Shown: positions 1 through 7,171 of the stretch, piece after piece
Layout of the letters: every line of letters begins with the position of its first letter
Numbering within the stretch: position 1 is the first letter of the stretch
From: RECG01 sp964444805
Lineage (GTDB): Bacteria; Bacillota_I; Bacilli_A; Acholeplasmatales; Acholeplasmataceae
DNA length: 49,887 nt
Assembly (NCBI GenBank): GCA_964444805.1
Contig: CAYUIK010000075.1
Location: 1-49,887, forward strand
Direction: 5' to 3'
The notes under the pieces: model-generated
The model's input: only the letters and a program-made list of their open reading frames with translations
Database searches by the model: none
Told to the model about the DNA's origin: nothing
Made by a program: the position numbers and the translations under genes

Positions 1-777
1 GCCGAGTTTGAACGCATTGATCTGGTCGTCATAAGTACCTTCGGTAAGGAGTGTCGGATCCGTGAAGTCCATGAGTACTTCAACCCAGTCCGCGAGTGCT
101 TCAAGACGATCGACGTGTGCAACGCCATTTAGCAGATCTTCAATGACCGAACGATCATCGAGTTCAAGACCGCTTGAGAGGTAGCCGTTAAAGTTGTGAA
201 GACCGGTCGTCCAGTACATACCGGCTGCTGCTGTCCAGGATACAGGAGCATCGACGCCTTCGAGTTCAGCCGCTTCGATCGCTTCGAAAGCGGTACGATA
301 GGCATCAACGTTTACGAGCGTATCGGGGTCAACACCGGCTGCTGCGAGCAGGTCCGCATTGTATCCCATACCCCAACCTTCAAAGTTGATCGGGAAACCG
401 TAGATTTCGCCATCAACAACGAGAGGGACATCGGTGTCTGAAATCCATTCTTCGTCGCCATCAAAGGCAAGGATCTTGTTTTCATACTCTAAGTATTGTC
501 CAAGACCTTCGATAACAAAGATGTCGGGTTGTTGTGCTGCTTGGAATTCGGAGATAATCTGGTCCGCATAACCACAGCTGTCGCCACCACATGTCTTAAC
601 TTGGACTTCGACGTCGTTCGCTTCGCCCCAAGCGTCCGCGTAAGCCGAAAGGACATCGTCGATCTCTACTTTGTTTTGGTAGAGAATGAGTGTCTCTTTT
701 TCGTCGCCGACTTCTTCACATGCGAAGAGACCAAAAGCAAATGTTAGAATCATTGCGAATAATAATGCTTTTTTCAT
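1..777 (-). CDS. Sugar ABC transporter substrate-binding lipoprotein (3' part beyond window)
   Basis: This is an extracellular solute-binding protein (family 1) expected to deliver a sugar to the two permeases encoded just upstream on the same strand. The 259 visible codons start at an ATG preceded by AAGGAGG (781-790 region). A lipoprotein signal peptide ends at the lipobox LFAC, with Cys20 as the predicted lipidated residue, followed by an acidic linker (EEVGDEKET). The mature part contains a family-typical stretch (DIFVIEGLG, then FPINFEGWGMGYN), where a partner sugar is normally sandwiched between two lobes. The reading frame is open to base 1, so the C-terminal lobe is missing from the window. 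It is the last gene of the leftward operon that begins at 2703; a short stem-loop (808-823) separates it from the permease. The substrate is unknown. The divergent GH65/phosphoglucomutase genes suggest a glucose-containing disaccharide (inference). Confidence 0.88.
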   Translation of the reverse strand, partial: MKKALLFAMILTFAFGLFACEEVGDEKETLILYQNKVEIDDVLSAYADAWGEANDVEVQVKTCGGDSCGYADQIISEFQAAQQPDIFVIEGLGQYLEYENKILAFDGDEEWISDTDVPLVVDGEIYGFPINFEGWGMGYNADLLAAAGVDPDTLVNVDAYRTAFEAIEAAELEGVDAPVSWTAAAGMYWTTGLHNFNGYLSSGLELDDRSVIEDLLNGVAHVDRLEALADWVEVLMDFTDPTLLTEGTYDDQINAFKLG

Positions 778-807
778 AACTTCCTCCTTATGATTTTTAT
801 GATAAAC

Positions 808-823
808 CATCGATTGGTCGATG
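808..823 (-). other. Intercistronic stem-loop between permease and binding-protein genes
   Basis: CATCGA and TCGATG are perfect 6-bp arms around a 4-nt loop in the 55-bp gap between the permease and the binding-protein gene. No T-run follows, so it is not an obvious terminator. It could act as an mRNA processing or stability element. The stem is short, so confidence is low. Confidence 0.3.
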
Positions 824-832
824 ATTGTACCC

Positions 833-1720
833 TTATTTGATCGCTCCGGATGTCATACCCTTGATGATATGTTTTTGAGCGAATAAGAACAAAATAATGA
901 TTGGAATCGCCGATAGCACGAGTGCTGTCAGCAAGAGATTCCACTGAACGACATAGGAACCGGCAAGATTGGCAACGGCAAGCGGCAAGGTTTGCGTACT
1001 TCCGCCTCGTCCGATGACGAGTAGAGGCAACAGGAAGTCATTCCAGATCCACATGCCGTTTAAGACGAGTAGCGTTACGAAAATCGGCTTCAAAATCGGC
1101 AGAATGACCTTAAAGAAAACTTGTGCCCGGTTACAGCCATCGATGATCGCGGCTTCCTCGATATCCATCGGAATCGATTTAATGAATCCGTGAAAGAGAA
1201 AGACGCTCAAGGGGGCACCGAATCCCATGTAGGCGATGATCACGGCGTGGTGCGTGTCCTTCCAGGCGAATCCCGTGATTTTCCGGAGACTTTCCAGCCA
1301 ACTGACCAGAGGTAGCATGACGACCTGGAACGGGATGATCAGTCCGGAAATGATGAAGAGGAAGATCGCAAACGACAATCTCGTCTTGGTCCGAACGAGA
1401 ACCCAAGCAGCCATAGCGCTCGATACACCGATCAGCATCAAGGAAAACGTCGTGATGACGACCGAGTTGAACAGAGAAGAGAAGTAGCGCATGCGCGTGT
1501 CACTGAATATGCTGCCAACATTATCGAACATCGTTTTGAAATTTTCCGGAAACAGTAACGGCTGACTCGTAATCAATATGTTCGGTTTCGCCGTGTTGAT
1601 GAATACGATGTAAAAGGGAAAGATGAAGATCAGCAACAACACGAATGTCAGGACTTCGAGCGGTGTGATGCGCTTGATGCGGTCTAATACTTTGTCGAAA
1701 AATGTGGTTTTCGTCTTCAT
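833..1720 (-). CDS. Carbohydrate ABC transporter permease (MalG type)
   Basis: This inner-membrane permease of the CUT1 sugar importer family has 295 aa, normal for MalG-type subunits. It has about six hydrophobic segments, the first around residues 20-45 (VLTFVLLLIFIFPFYIVFI). The cytoplasmic EAA loop that docks the ATPase is visible around residues 190-210 (EEAAIIDGCNRAQVFFKVILP). Its start codon overlaps the stop of the upstream permease by one base, indicating tight translational coupling. The ATPase subunit is not in the window, as is common for CUT1 systems that share an MsmX-like ATPase. Family assignment is firm; the transported sugar cannot be read from the sequence. Confidence 0.93.
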   Translation of the reverse strand: MKTKTTFFDKVLDRIKRITPLEVLTFVLLLIFIFPFYIVFINTAKPNILITSQPLLFPENFKTMFDNVGSIFSDTRMRYFSSLFNSVVITTFSLMLIGVSSAMAAWVLVRTKTRLSFAIFLFIISGLIIPFQVVMLPLVSWLESLRKITGFAWKDTHHAVIIAYMGFGAPLSVFLFHGFIKSIPMDIEEAAIIDGCNRAQVFFKVILPILKPIFVTLLVLNGMWIWNDFLLPLLVIGRGGSTQTLPLAVANLAGSYVVQWNLLLTALVLSAIPIIILFLFAQKHIIKGMTSGAIK

Positions 1721-2703
1721 TAGAGTTCCACCTCTCTTTTCTTGCTGTAGTAGACCTGTCCGAGGGAGATGAACGAGAGGATCACGAAGAAGGCGACGGC
1801 CTGTGCCTGAGCTTCGGCCATGTTACCACGGGAGAAGCCCCAATTGTAAATATTGAAGGCGATGAGTCGCGTTGAGGATACGGCGATGTCTCGCTCGATG
1901 CCGAGCAATGCTTTGACATAGTTCGGCAAATCGGTTGCCGGGCCTCCTGAAGTCAGACTGAAGACCGTATCGAACTGCTTAAACGCTGTAACGAGCGTCA
2001 GGAAGAGCGCGACCGTAAACGCTTGTGCGATAAGGGGAAGCGTAATGGTTCTAAGTCGTTGAATCGCATTGGCACCATCGATCTTACTCGCTTCGATCAG
2101 GTCTTCGGGGACGTTTTGCAAAGCGGCAATATAGATCATCATGATGTATCCGGCATACTGCCACGTGACGACGCCGACTAACGCCGCCATGGCGTTTTGA
2201 TTGTTGAGTGGTGATGCCTGGAAGAGACCAAGACCATCCGCTCCGAGAACGACGGTGAAGATGAACTGCCACAAATAACCGATAATCAAACCACCGATAA
2301 GATTGGGAAGAAAGAAACCGGCGCGATAAATATTTTTGAGCATGAGCTTCTGTGTTACGAGAAGAGCAAGGCCGAAAGCGACTAAATTGATGGCGATGAC
2401 ATTGCCGATCGCATAGATAATCGTTCGCGCGAACGAATAGACGAAACGGTAATCGGTAAGGAGGTCACCATAGTTTTGCAAGCCAATCCATTCGGTTGGC
2501 CGAAGACCACCGGACCATGTCGTAAACGAATAATAGATCCCCATGATAAAGGGGATGATGACCATCGTCAAAAACGGAATCATGACAGGAATCAAGAATA
2601 CCCAAAACCAGATTCTATCCTGCGTATTCTTCTTGAACAGTCGTCGCTTAGACGTTTCTTTCTCTAGGACTGTTCGAGAGTCCTTACTTATGCGATTTGT
2701 CAT
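1720..2703 (-). CDS. Carbohydrate ABC transporter permease (MalF type)
   Basis: This is the first gene of the leftward importer operon. It encodes a 327-aa CUT1 permease with a charged N-terminal tail of about 30 residues and a first membrane segment (FWVFLIPVMIPFLTMVIIPF). The EAA loop lies around residues 210-235 (DLIEASKIDGANAIQRLRTI). It pairs with the overlapping MalG-type gene at 833-1720 to form the translocation pore. It is transcribed from a consensus promoter on the minus strand (TTGACA at 2844-2849, TAAAAT at 2821-2826, 17-bp spacing), and a 34-bp inverted repeat lies between that promoter and the gene. It is divergent from the LacI regulator at 3064, the probable controller. Confidence 0.93.
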   Translation of the reverse strand: MTNRISKDSRTVLEKETSKRRLFKKNTQDRIWFWVFLIPVMIPFLTMVIIPFIMGIYYSFTTWSGGLRPTEWIGLQNYGDLLTDYRFVYSFARTIIYAIGNVIAINLVAFGLALLVTQKLMLKNIYRAGFFLPNLIGGLIIGYLWQFIFTVVLGADGLGLFQASPLNNQNAMAALVGVVTWQYAGYIMMIYIAALQNVPEDLIEASKIDGANAIQRLRTITLPLIAQAFTVALFLTLVTAFKQFDTVFSLTSGGPATDLPNYVKALLGIERDIAVSSTRLIAFNIYNWGFSRGNMAEAQAQAVAFFVILSFISLGQVYYSKKREVEL

Positions 2704-2781
2704 AGACCTTACGCTCCCGTATCTTATCGTTATTACGCCTAATCACACGACTCAAGACGTTTCTTCTATCCATGTGCAAAG

Positions 2782-2815
2782 GTGACAACCTTTATTAATA
2801 AGGAAAGGTTTTCAC
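2782..2815 (-). promoter_or_regulatory. 34-bp inverted repeat in the leader of the permease operon
   Basis: The arms GTGACAACCTTT (2782-2793) and AAAGGTTTTCAC (2804-2815) pair over 12 positions with one mismatch, around a 10-bp AT-rich spacer. The element lies just downstream of the minus-strand -10 box, so it would sit at the start of the permease mRNA. It can be a DNA operator for a dimeric regulator or an RNA hairpin. The GTGAAA half-site also occurs in the palindrome at 4172-4187 upstream of the phosphoglucomutase gene, favouring a shared operator. Confidence 0.5.
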
Positions 2816-2820
2816 ATATG

Positions 2821-2849
2821 ATTTTAACAAATTAATCTGTACCTGTCAA
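2821..2849 (-). promoter_or_regulatory. Promoter of the leftward ABC importer operon
   Basis: On the minus strand, TTGACA (plus 2844-2849) and TAAAAT (plus 2821-2826) are separated by 17 bp. This is a near-perfect sigma-A-type promoter reading into the permease at 2703. Confidence 0.75.
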
Positions 2850-2867
2850 TAAGGTTCGCTGAGTTTT

Positions 2868-2881
2868 TACAAACGCTTACA
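2868..2881. promoter_or_regulatory. cre-like operator
   Basis: Read on the minus strand, TGTAAGCGTTTGTA differs from the CcpA cre core TGNAANCGNWNNCA at one position. It lies about 20 bp upstream of the -35 box of the importer promoter. It could bind CcpA or the local LacI-type protein. Confidence 0.4.
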
Positions 2882-3010
2882 TCGGTTGAATCGAATCCTT
2901 CGCTTAACAAAAACGCTTTCCCGGTTGTCATGTCATCGCGAGAGCAAGGCATTTGCTCGATTTTAGGAGCGATTGAAGGGCCCTTTCGATCGATGTGCGG
3001 AATAAAATTA

Positions 3011-3028
3011 TATGGAAATGTTTCCATA
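3011..3028 (+). promoter_or_regulatory. LacI-type operator overlapping the regulator's promoter
   Basis: TATGGAAATGTTTCCATA has 8-bp arms that are exact inverted repeats around TG. It sits over the expected -35 region of the promoter whose -10 TATAAT is at 3045-3050, 36 bp upstream of the regulator start. This is the expected position for autorepression. Its core also matches the cre consensus with one mismatch. Confidence 0.65.
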
Positions 3029-3063
3029 AACAACGATGATTTGGTATAATGAGGTGAAAGGAC

Positions 3064-4053
3064 GTGTTTGCTTTGGCCAATATCAAGGACGTTGCTAAAA
3101 AGGCTGGGGTCGGAATCGCTACGGTATCGCGCGTTATCAATCATTCGGGATATGTCAAAAAAGAGACGCGTGAAAAAATCGAACGTGTCATCCGTGAAAG
3201 CGGGTATGTTCCCAATGAGATTGCCCGCAGCATGACCGCTCAGAAAAACCTGATCGTCGCCTTTATGATTCCGAATACGACGCATCGTTTTTTCGGCGAA
3301 CTCCTTTACCACGTCGAGATGGAACTCGGCCAAAGGGGATATAAGACGATGGTGTGCAGTACGAGCGAACAAATTGAAAAAGAAATCTCCTATATCGACA
3401 TGCTAAAGAAGAATCGTGTGGACTCGTTGATTTTACTCACGAACAATGACATCGAACCCTATCTCGATCGACGCTTTCCGTTGGTTTCATTCGACCGACG
3501 CTTCAAAGGAATCCCTTGCGTGACGAGCGATAACTACCAAGGAGGCGTTTTGGCCGCGCGACACTTGATGGAATCGGGGTGCCAGCACATGATGTTCGTT
3601 GGCGATGACGCCCAGGGCGGAAAGGTGGAAGTCATAACGGAAGTCAATAAGCGAAGAGAAGGCTTTCTCGATGAACTCAAGCGCCACGGCCATCATCATG
3701 TCGTCAACATCGAATATCCCCTGGGAAACTATATCGCTTTACCACAAGCCGTGCATCGACGCATCGAGTCGCATCCCGAAGTCGATGGTATTTTCGCGAT
3801 CAGCGATTCGGTAGCCGCCGAAGTCATCAAGAACATCGAAAGCCGCGGGCGTCGTGTCCCTGAAGATGTCAAAGTCATCGGTTATGATGGCGGAACGAGT
3901 TTTTTGAATCTCGGTAAGCGCATAACCTCGATCGATCAACCTCCCCATGAAATTGCGAGTGCTATCGGTGAAGTCATACAGGGTTATTACGACAATCACA
4001 AAACCGGCGATCGAGTCGTTCCCGTAAAACTCGTCAAAGGCGATACGACTTAA
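3064..4053 (+). CDS. LacI-family transcriptional regulator
   Basis: This is a DNA-binding repressor of 329 aa. The N-terminal helix-turn-helix and hinge occupy about residues 5-60 (NIKDVAKKAGVGIATVSRVI), followed by a periplasmic-binding-protein-like sugar-sensing domain (about 65-325) ending with the family signature VIGYDGG and an SIDQPPHEI stretch. The GTG start at 3064 is chosen because GAGGTGAAAGG lies seven bases upstream; an in-frame TTG at 3073 is the alternative. The recognition helix reads IA-TVSR, close to CcpA's MA-TVSR, which fits the cre-like palindromes around the gene (3011-3028, 2868-2881, 4172-4187). It probably controls itself, the divergent importer and the downstream pgmB-GH65-kinase genes. 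The effector is not known. Confidence 0.93.
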   Translation: MFALANIKDVAKKAGVGIATVSRVINHSGYVKKETREKIERVIRESGYVPNEIARSMTAQKNLIVAFMIPNTTHRFFGELLYHVEMELGQRGYKTMVCSTSEQIEKEISYIDMLKKNRVDSLILLTNNDIEPYLDRRFPLVSFDRRFKGIPCVTSDNYQGGVLAARHLMESGCQHMMFVGDDAQGGKVEVITEVNKRREGFLDELKRHGHHHVVNIEYPLGNYIALPQAVHRRIESHPEVDGIFAISDSVAAEVIKNIESRGRRVPEDVKVIGYDGGTSFLNLGKRITSIDQPPHEIASAIGEVIQGYYDNHKTGDRVVPVKLVKGDTT

Positions 4054-4071
4054 AGGGGACAAGGCTTTTGA

Positions 4072-4100
4072 TTGACACCGCTCTATGCCGGTGTTATAAT
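4072..4100 (+). promoter_or_regulatory. Consensus promoter for the pgmB operon
   Basis: TTGACA (4072-4077) and TATAAT (4095-4100) are both perfect hexamers with a 17-bp spacer. The start of transcription would be near 4107, leaving a leader of about 114 nt before the first gene. Confidence 0.85.
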
Positions 4101-4119
4101 CGGAACGTGAGAAATAAAA

Positions 4120-4162
4120 ATCGCTGTTTTGTGTCGCAAGCGCAAGAGCGATCATCTTTTTT
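4120..4162 (+). terminator. Terminator-like hairpin inside the pgmB leader (possible attenuator)
   Basis: ATCGCT (4120-4125) pairs with AGCGAT (4147-4152). Inside it TTGTG pairs with CGCAA with one wobble, and TTTTTT follows at 4157-4162. It stands between a strong promoter (4072-4100) and the gene at 4221. It may therefore be an attenuator, although it could also simply end transcripts from the upstream regulator gene. Confidence 0.5.
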
Positions 4163-4171
4163 ACACTCAAT

Positions 4172-4187
4172 GTGAAAGCCTTTTCAC
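4172..4187 (+). promoter_or_regulatory. LacI/cre-like operator in the pgmB leader
   Basis: GTGAAAGCCTTTTCAC is an imperfect palindrome whose inner 14 bp match the cre core TGNAANCGNWNNCA with one mismatch. It lies about 65 bp downstream of the predicted transcription start, a position suited to roadblock repression. Confidence 0.5.
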
Positions 4188-4220
4188 TCGAATGACAACA
4201 AGGAAGCCGGGAGAACAGAC

Positions 4221-4877
4221 ATGAACAGGATCAAATTGGCGATTTTTGATTTGGATGGCGTCATCACCTCGACGACGAACGAGCATTTTATCGCGTGGTC
4301 AAAACTCTTCAAGAAACATTTCGATATCGACTTGTCCCCCGAACTCGAGGTCTATACGCGGGGTGTTTCACGGCGAGATTCGTTGCACGTTTTGCTCGAT
4401 CACTATGATCTTGTCGTGGATGAACGAACGTTTCGCGCTTTAATGGAAGAAAAAAACGATCACTATCGTTCTTTAATCGAAACATTTGATTCCGCCAATC
4501 TCATCGAAGGTGTACTTCCTTTAATTGAATTTTTGCGGGAACAAGGTGTTCGAATCGCTTTGGGGAGTGCTTCTAAAAATGCACCGATGCTATTGAAAAA
4601 GCTCGGGATTGAAGCGTCTTTCGATTTTATCGTCGATCCAGCCGGGAAAAAGGGGAAACCCGACCCCGACATTTTTTTGTCGGCGATGCGTCACTTCGAT
4701 CTCGAACCGAGCCAGTGCATGGCTTTTGAGGATGCCGTCGCCGGCGTCGAAGCGATCAATCGTGCCGGCATGTTTTCAATCGGTGTTGGCGATGAAGACC
4801 TTTCTGATGCCGATATGCACATTAAAACGTTTGCAGAGTTGCCTCTAAGTAAGGTCAAAACGCTTATTCAAGGATGA
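4221..4877 (+). CDS. pgmB: Beta-phosphoglucomutase (HAD superfamily)
   Basis: It converts beta-D-glucose 1-phosphate to glucose 6-phosphate in the cytosol. The protein has 218 aa, the usual length. The HAD nucleophile motif FDLDGVIT is at residues 9-16 with Asp10 as the phosphorylated residue and Asp12 as the acid/base. Motif II is in LGSASKN (about 115), the motif III lysine in KGKPDPDIF (about 145), and the acidic motif IV in FEDAVAGV (about 170). A GGGAG ribosome site precedes the ATG. Its immediate neighbour is a GH65 phosphorylase, which by inverting phosphorolysis of an alpha-glucoside yields exactly the beta-anomer this enzyme needs. Regulation is probably through the leader hairpin and the operator at 4172-4187. 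Confidence 0.93.
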   Translation: MNRIKLAIFDLDGVITSTTNEHFIAWSKLFKKHFDIDLSPELEVYTRGVSRRDSLHVLLDHYDLVVDERTFRALMEEKNDHYRSLIETFDSANLIEGVLPLIEFLREQGVRIALGSASKNAPMLLKKLGIEASFDFIVDPAGKKGKPDPDIFLSAMRHFDLEPSQCMAFEDAVAGVEAINRAGMFSIGVGDEDLSDADMHIKTFAELPLSKVKTLIQG

Positions 4878-4882
4878 CGGAT

Positions 4883-4915
4883 ATGAAAACGATACAGTCC
4901 ATCAAGTCGGTGTGA
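4883..4915 (+). CDS. 10-aa mini-ORF coupled to the GH65 start (tentative)
   Basis: The ATG at 4883 encodes MKTIQSIKSV and stops at a TGA (4913-4915) that overlaps the GTG start (4912) of the GH65 gene. It has the better ribosome site (AAGGA at 4870-4874, eight bases upstream), whereas the GH65 start itself has only a weak one. It may therefore serve to load ribosomes by translational coupling. The peptide has no recognisable function. Confidence 0.3.
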   Translation: MKTIQSIKSV

Positions 4916-7137
4916 TCATGAACCCCATCATACGAAACGGACGGCTTGAAGTCAACGAGATCTATGTCGATGAAGCGATCTTCGCCCTCGCGAACGGTTT
5001 TTTAGGTACGCGTGGGCACTTTACGGAAGGATATGGGCATGACTTCGAGTATAATGGAACCTTTATGAACGGATTTTATAATACGTATGCTTATCGTTAT
5101 GAAGAGAACTCCCTGCAATTTCCACAAGTCGGTCAGGTGATGGTCAACCTACCGGACGCCTCACTCATGACCATCATGACCGATTCGGAGACGATCAATC
5201 TCACCGATGCGACCCTGATCGACTTAAAACGAACCTATGATCTAAACCAAGGGATGACACGTCGTAAAGCCGTTTACCAAACTCCAAAAGGTTTCGAATT
5301 CACTTTAATAGAAGAACGCATGGTAAGTCGCTGGCAAAAGGATCTCATCATCACTCGACTGACGATCGAAAGCACCAATTACGCGGGAGACATCACGATT
5401 CGCTCGTTTCTCAAGATGCCGCGTGTTCGTTTAATCACGACCAATGATCCCCGCTTGACGCAAGGGAAAACGCATCTGCTTCTCGATCATATCGAGGCGA
5501 AACGCGATCGAATCGTCCTCCGTGCGTCAACGACGCACACCAGACAGGAAGTCGAAGTCGGAATCACGCACGACGCATCATTCGATTATGAGATCGCAAA
5601 CAACATCGGAGTCGCCATTAAAACGTTTAGGATCGAAGCACGCACACCGGTCTCGATTACTAAATATCAGGTCTACCAGGGGACTCATCGAAAAGAAAGT
5701 CTGAATGTGGGCGCTGTATTAGACAAGGTTGCACCCATCGATTTCTATCTGATGCAACAAAAGGCCTACCTCGATGAATTCTGGCGCCTTTCTTCGATTC
5801 GCATCAGCGACCAGGAAATCGAAGATGCGTTGAATTACAACGTCTATCAACTCGATAGCAACACGGCTGCAAGTGACCTCATGCAAGTTGCTGCCAAGGG
5901 CTTGACCGGTGATGGCTATGAGGGTCATTACTTTTGGGATACGGAAATCTATATGCTACCTTACTTTATCCTGACAAATCCAAAAAAAGCCCGAAGTCTT
6001 TTGATGTACAGGTATCATAAACTGCCGGAAGCAAAGCTCGAGGCCAATAAACTTGGAGCTTCACGAGGTGCGAAAATACCGTGGCGAACGATTAACGGTA
6101 TGGAGGCGTCTCCCTATTATCCTGCCGGCAGCGCTCAGGTTCATATCAACAGCGACGTAAGTTTTGCCGTCATGCAATACTATTACGCGACGAAAGACGA
6201 GCGCTTCATGGTCGATTACGGGTTCGAACTCATCCTTGAGACGGCATTGTTTCTTCTCGATCTCGGTCATTTTCAGGACGGACGCTTTCATATCGATGGA
6301 GTAACCGGTCCGGATGAGTATACCGTGCTCGTCCATGACAACTACTATACGAACGCTATGGCCAAACGTCATTTCGAACGCCTTTGCTCATATGGAAGGA
6401 GTCATATCGAAGACATTTCGGGCGTCCTTGAGCGAACTGGTGTCGATTCAAAGATTTTCGATGACTTTGAGTATGCGGCGAAACACATCGTTTTGCATAT
6501 CGATCCGAAGCGAAAGATGGTCCTGCAGGACGAAAACTTTTGTGAGCAAGAGGATCTGAATCTGGCGACCATTCCTAAAGAGAACTTTCCACTTCTGCTC
6601 TATTTTCATCCGCTTTTCATCTATCGTCATCAGGTTCTCAAGCAGGCGGATGCGCTGCTCGCACTCGTTCTATTGAACGATATCGAAAAGGAAATCTATG
6701 AGAACTCCTTCGACTACTATCTCAAGCGGACAACGCACGATTCGAGCCTGTCGAAAGGCATTTATGGAATCGCTGCATATGCCATCGATAAATCGAAACT
6801 CGGTTATGAGTTTTTCAAAGAAACGTGTTTCCTAGATTTTCATAACCGCAAGAAACACACGCAGCACGGTTTGCATGTTGCCAACATGGGAGCGACCTAC
6901 CTGATGGTTTTATACGGACTATTCAATGTGCGTCTCGAAGAAACGCTGGCGATCAGTCCGAGAAGACAGGAATCATTTACGTATTATGCGATTACGATTC
7001 GTTATCAAGGCGTTATTTGCGATCTCAAAGTCGAAGACGACATACTCGAGATCACAACAAGCGGTCCCTTAAACGTGCGAATCGATCAAAAGGATGTTCT
7101 CGTCAAAGACGTCTATCGAAAGAAACTCATCAACTGA
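4912..7137 (+). CDS. GH65 family disaccharide phosphorylase
   Basis: This cytosolic inverting phosphorylase splits an alpha-linked glucoside with phosphate to beta-glucose 1-phosphate plus an acceptor. It has 741 aa, typical for GH65 (maltose, kojibiose, nigerose or trehalose phosphorylases). The order is N-terminal beta-sandwich (about 1-270), helical linker, (alpha/alpha)6 barrel (about 310-660) and C-terminal beta-domain. Signature motifs are GHYFWDTE (about 338-345) and TGPDEY (about 465-470), where Glu469 is the predicted general acid. SSLSKGIYGIAAYA near 605-620 matches the phosphate-binding loop. The start is GTG 4912 or ATG 4918. pgmB upstream and a PfkB kinase downstream show that both halves of the disaccharide are phosphorylated for glycolysis. 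The linkage specificity cannot be read from the sequence. Confidence 0.9.
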   Translation: MIMNPIIRNGRLEVNEIYVDEAIFALANGFLGTRGHFTEGYGHDFEYNGTFMNGFYNTYAYRYEENSLQFPQVGQVMVNLPDASLMTIMTDSETINLTDATLIDLKRTYDLNQGMTRRKAVYQTPKGFEFTLIEERMVSRWQKDLIITRLTIESTNYAGDITIRSFLKMPRVRLITTNDPRLTQGKTHLLLDHIEAKRDRIVLRASTTHTRQEVEVGITHDASFDYEIANNIGVAIKTFRIEARTPVSITKYQVYQGTHRKESLNVGAVLDKVAPIDFYLMQQKAYLDEFWRLSSIRISDQEIEDALNYNVYQLDSNTAASDLMQVAAKGLTGDGYEGHYFWDTEIYMLPYFILTNPKKARSLLMYRYHKLPEAKLEANKLGASRGAKIPWRTINGMEASPYYPAGSAQVHINSDVSFAVMQYYYATKDERFMVDYGFELILETALFLLDLGHFQDGRFHIDGVTGPDEYTVLVHDNYYTNAMAKRHFERLCSYGRSHIEDISGVLERTGVDSKIFDDFEYAAKHIVLHIDPKRKMVLQDENFCEQEDLNLATIPKENFPLLLYFHPLFIYRHQVLKQADALLALVLLNDIEKEIYENSFDYYLKRTTHDSSLSKGIYGIAAYAIDKSKLGYEFFKETCFLDFHNRKKHTQHGLHVANMGATYLMVLYGLFNVRLEETLAISPRRQESFTYYAITIRYQGVICDLKVEDDILEITTSGPLNVRIDQKDVLVKDVYRKKLIN

Positions 7138-7171
7138 TCGATCATCTGTTCATGAGAATGTGGGAGGTATT

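Larger units (their letters stand above)
2704..3063. promoter_or_regulatory. Divergent control region between importer operon and lacI-type gene
   Basis: This 360-bp stretch holds no gene. It contains a minus-strand promoter (2821-2849), a 34-bp inverted repeat (2782-2815), a cre-like TACAAACGCTTACA (2868-2881), a further half-site-like AAAACGCTTTCC near 2907-2918, an 18-bp palindrome (3011-3028), and a plus-strand -10 TATAAT (3045-3050) for the regulator gene. This density of LacI-type half-sites indicates control of both directions from one region. Confidence 0.7.
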
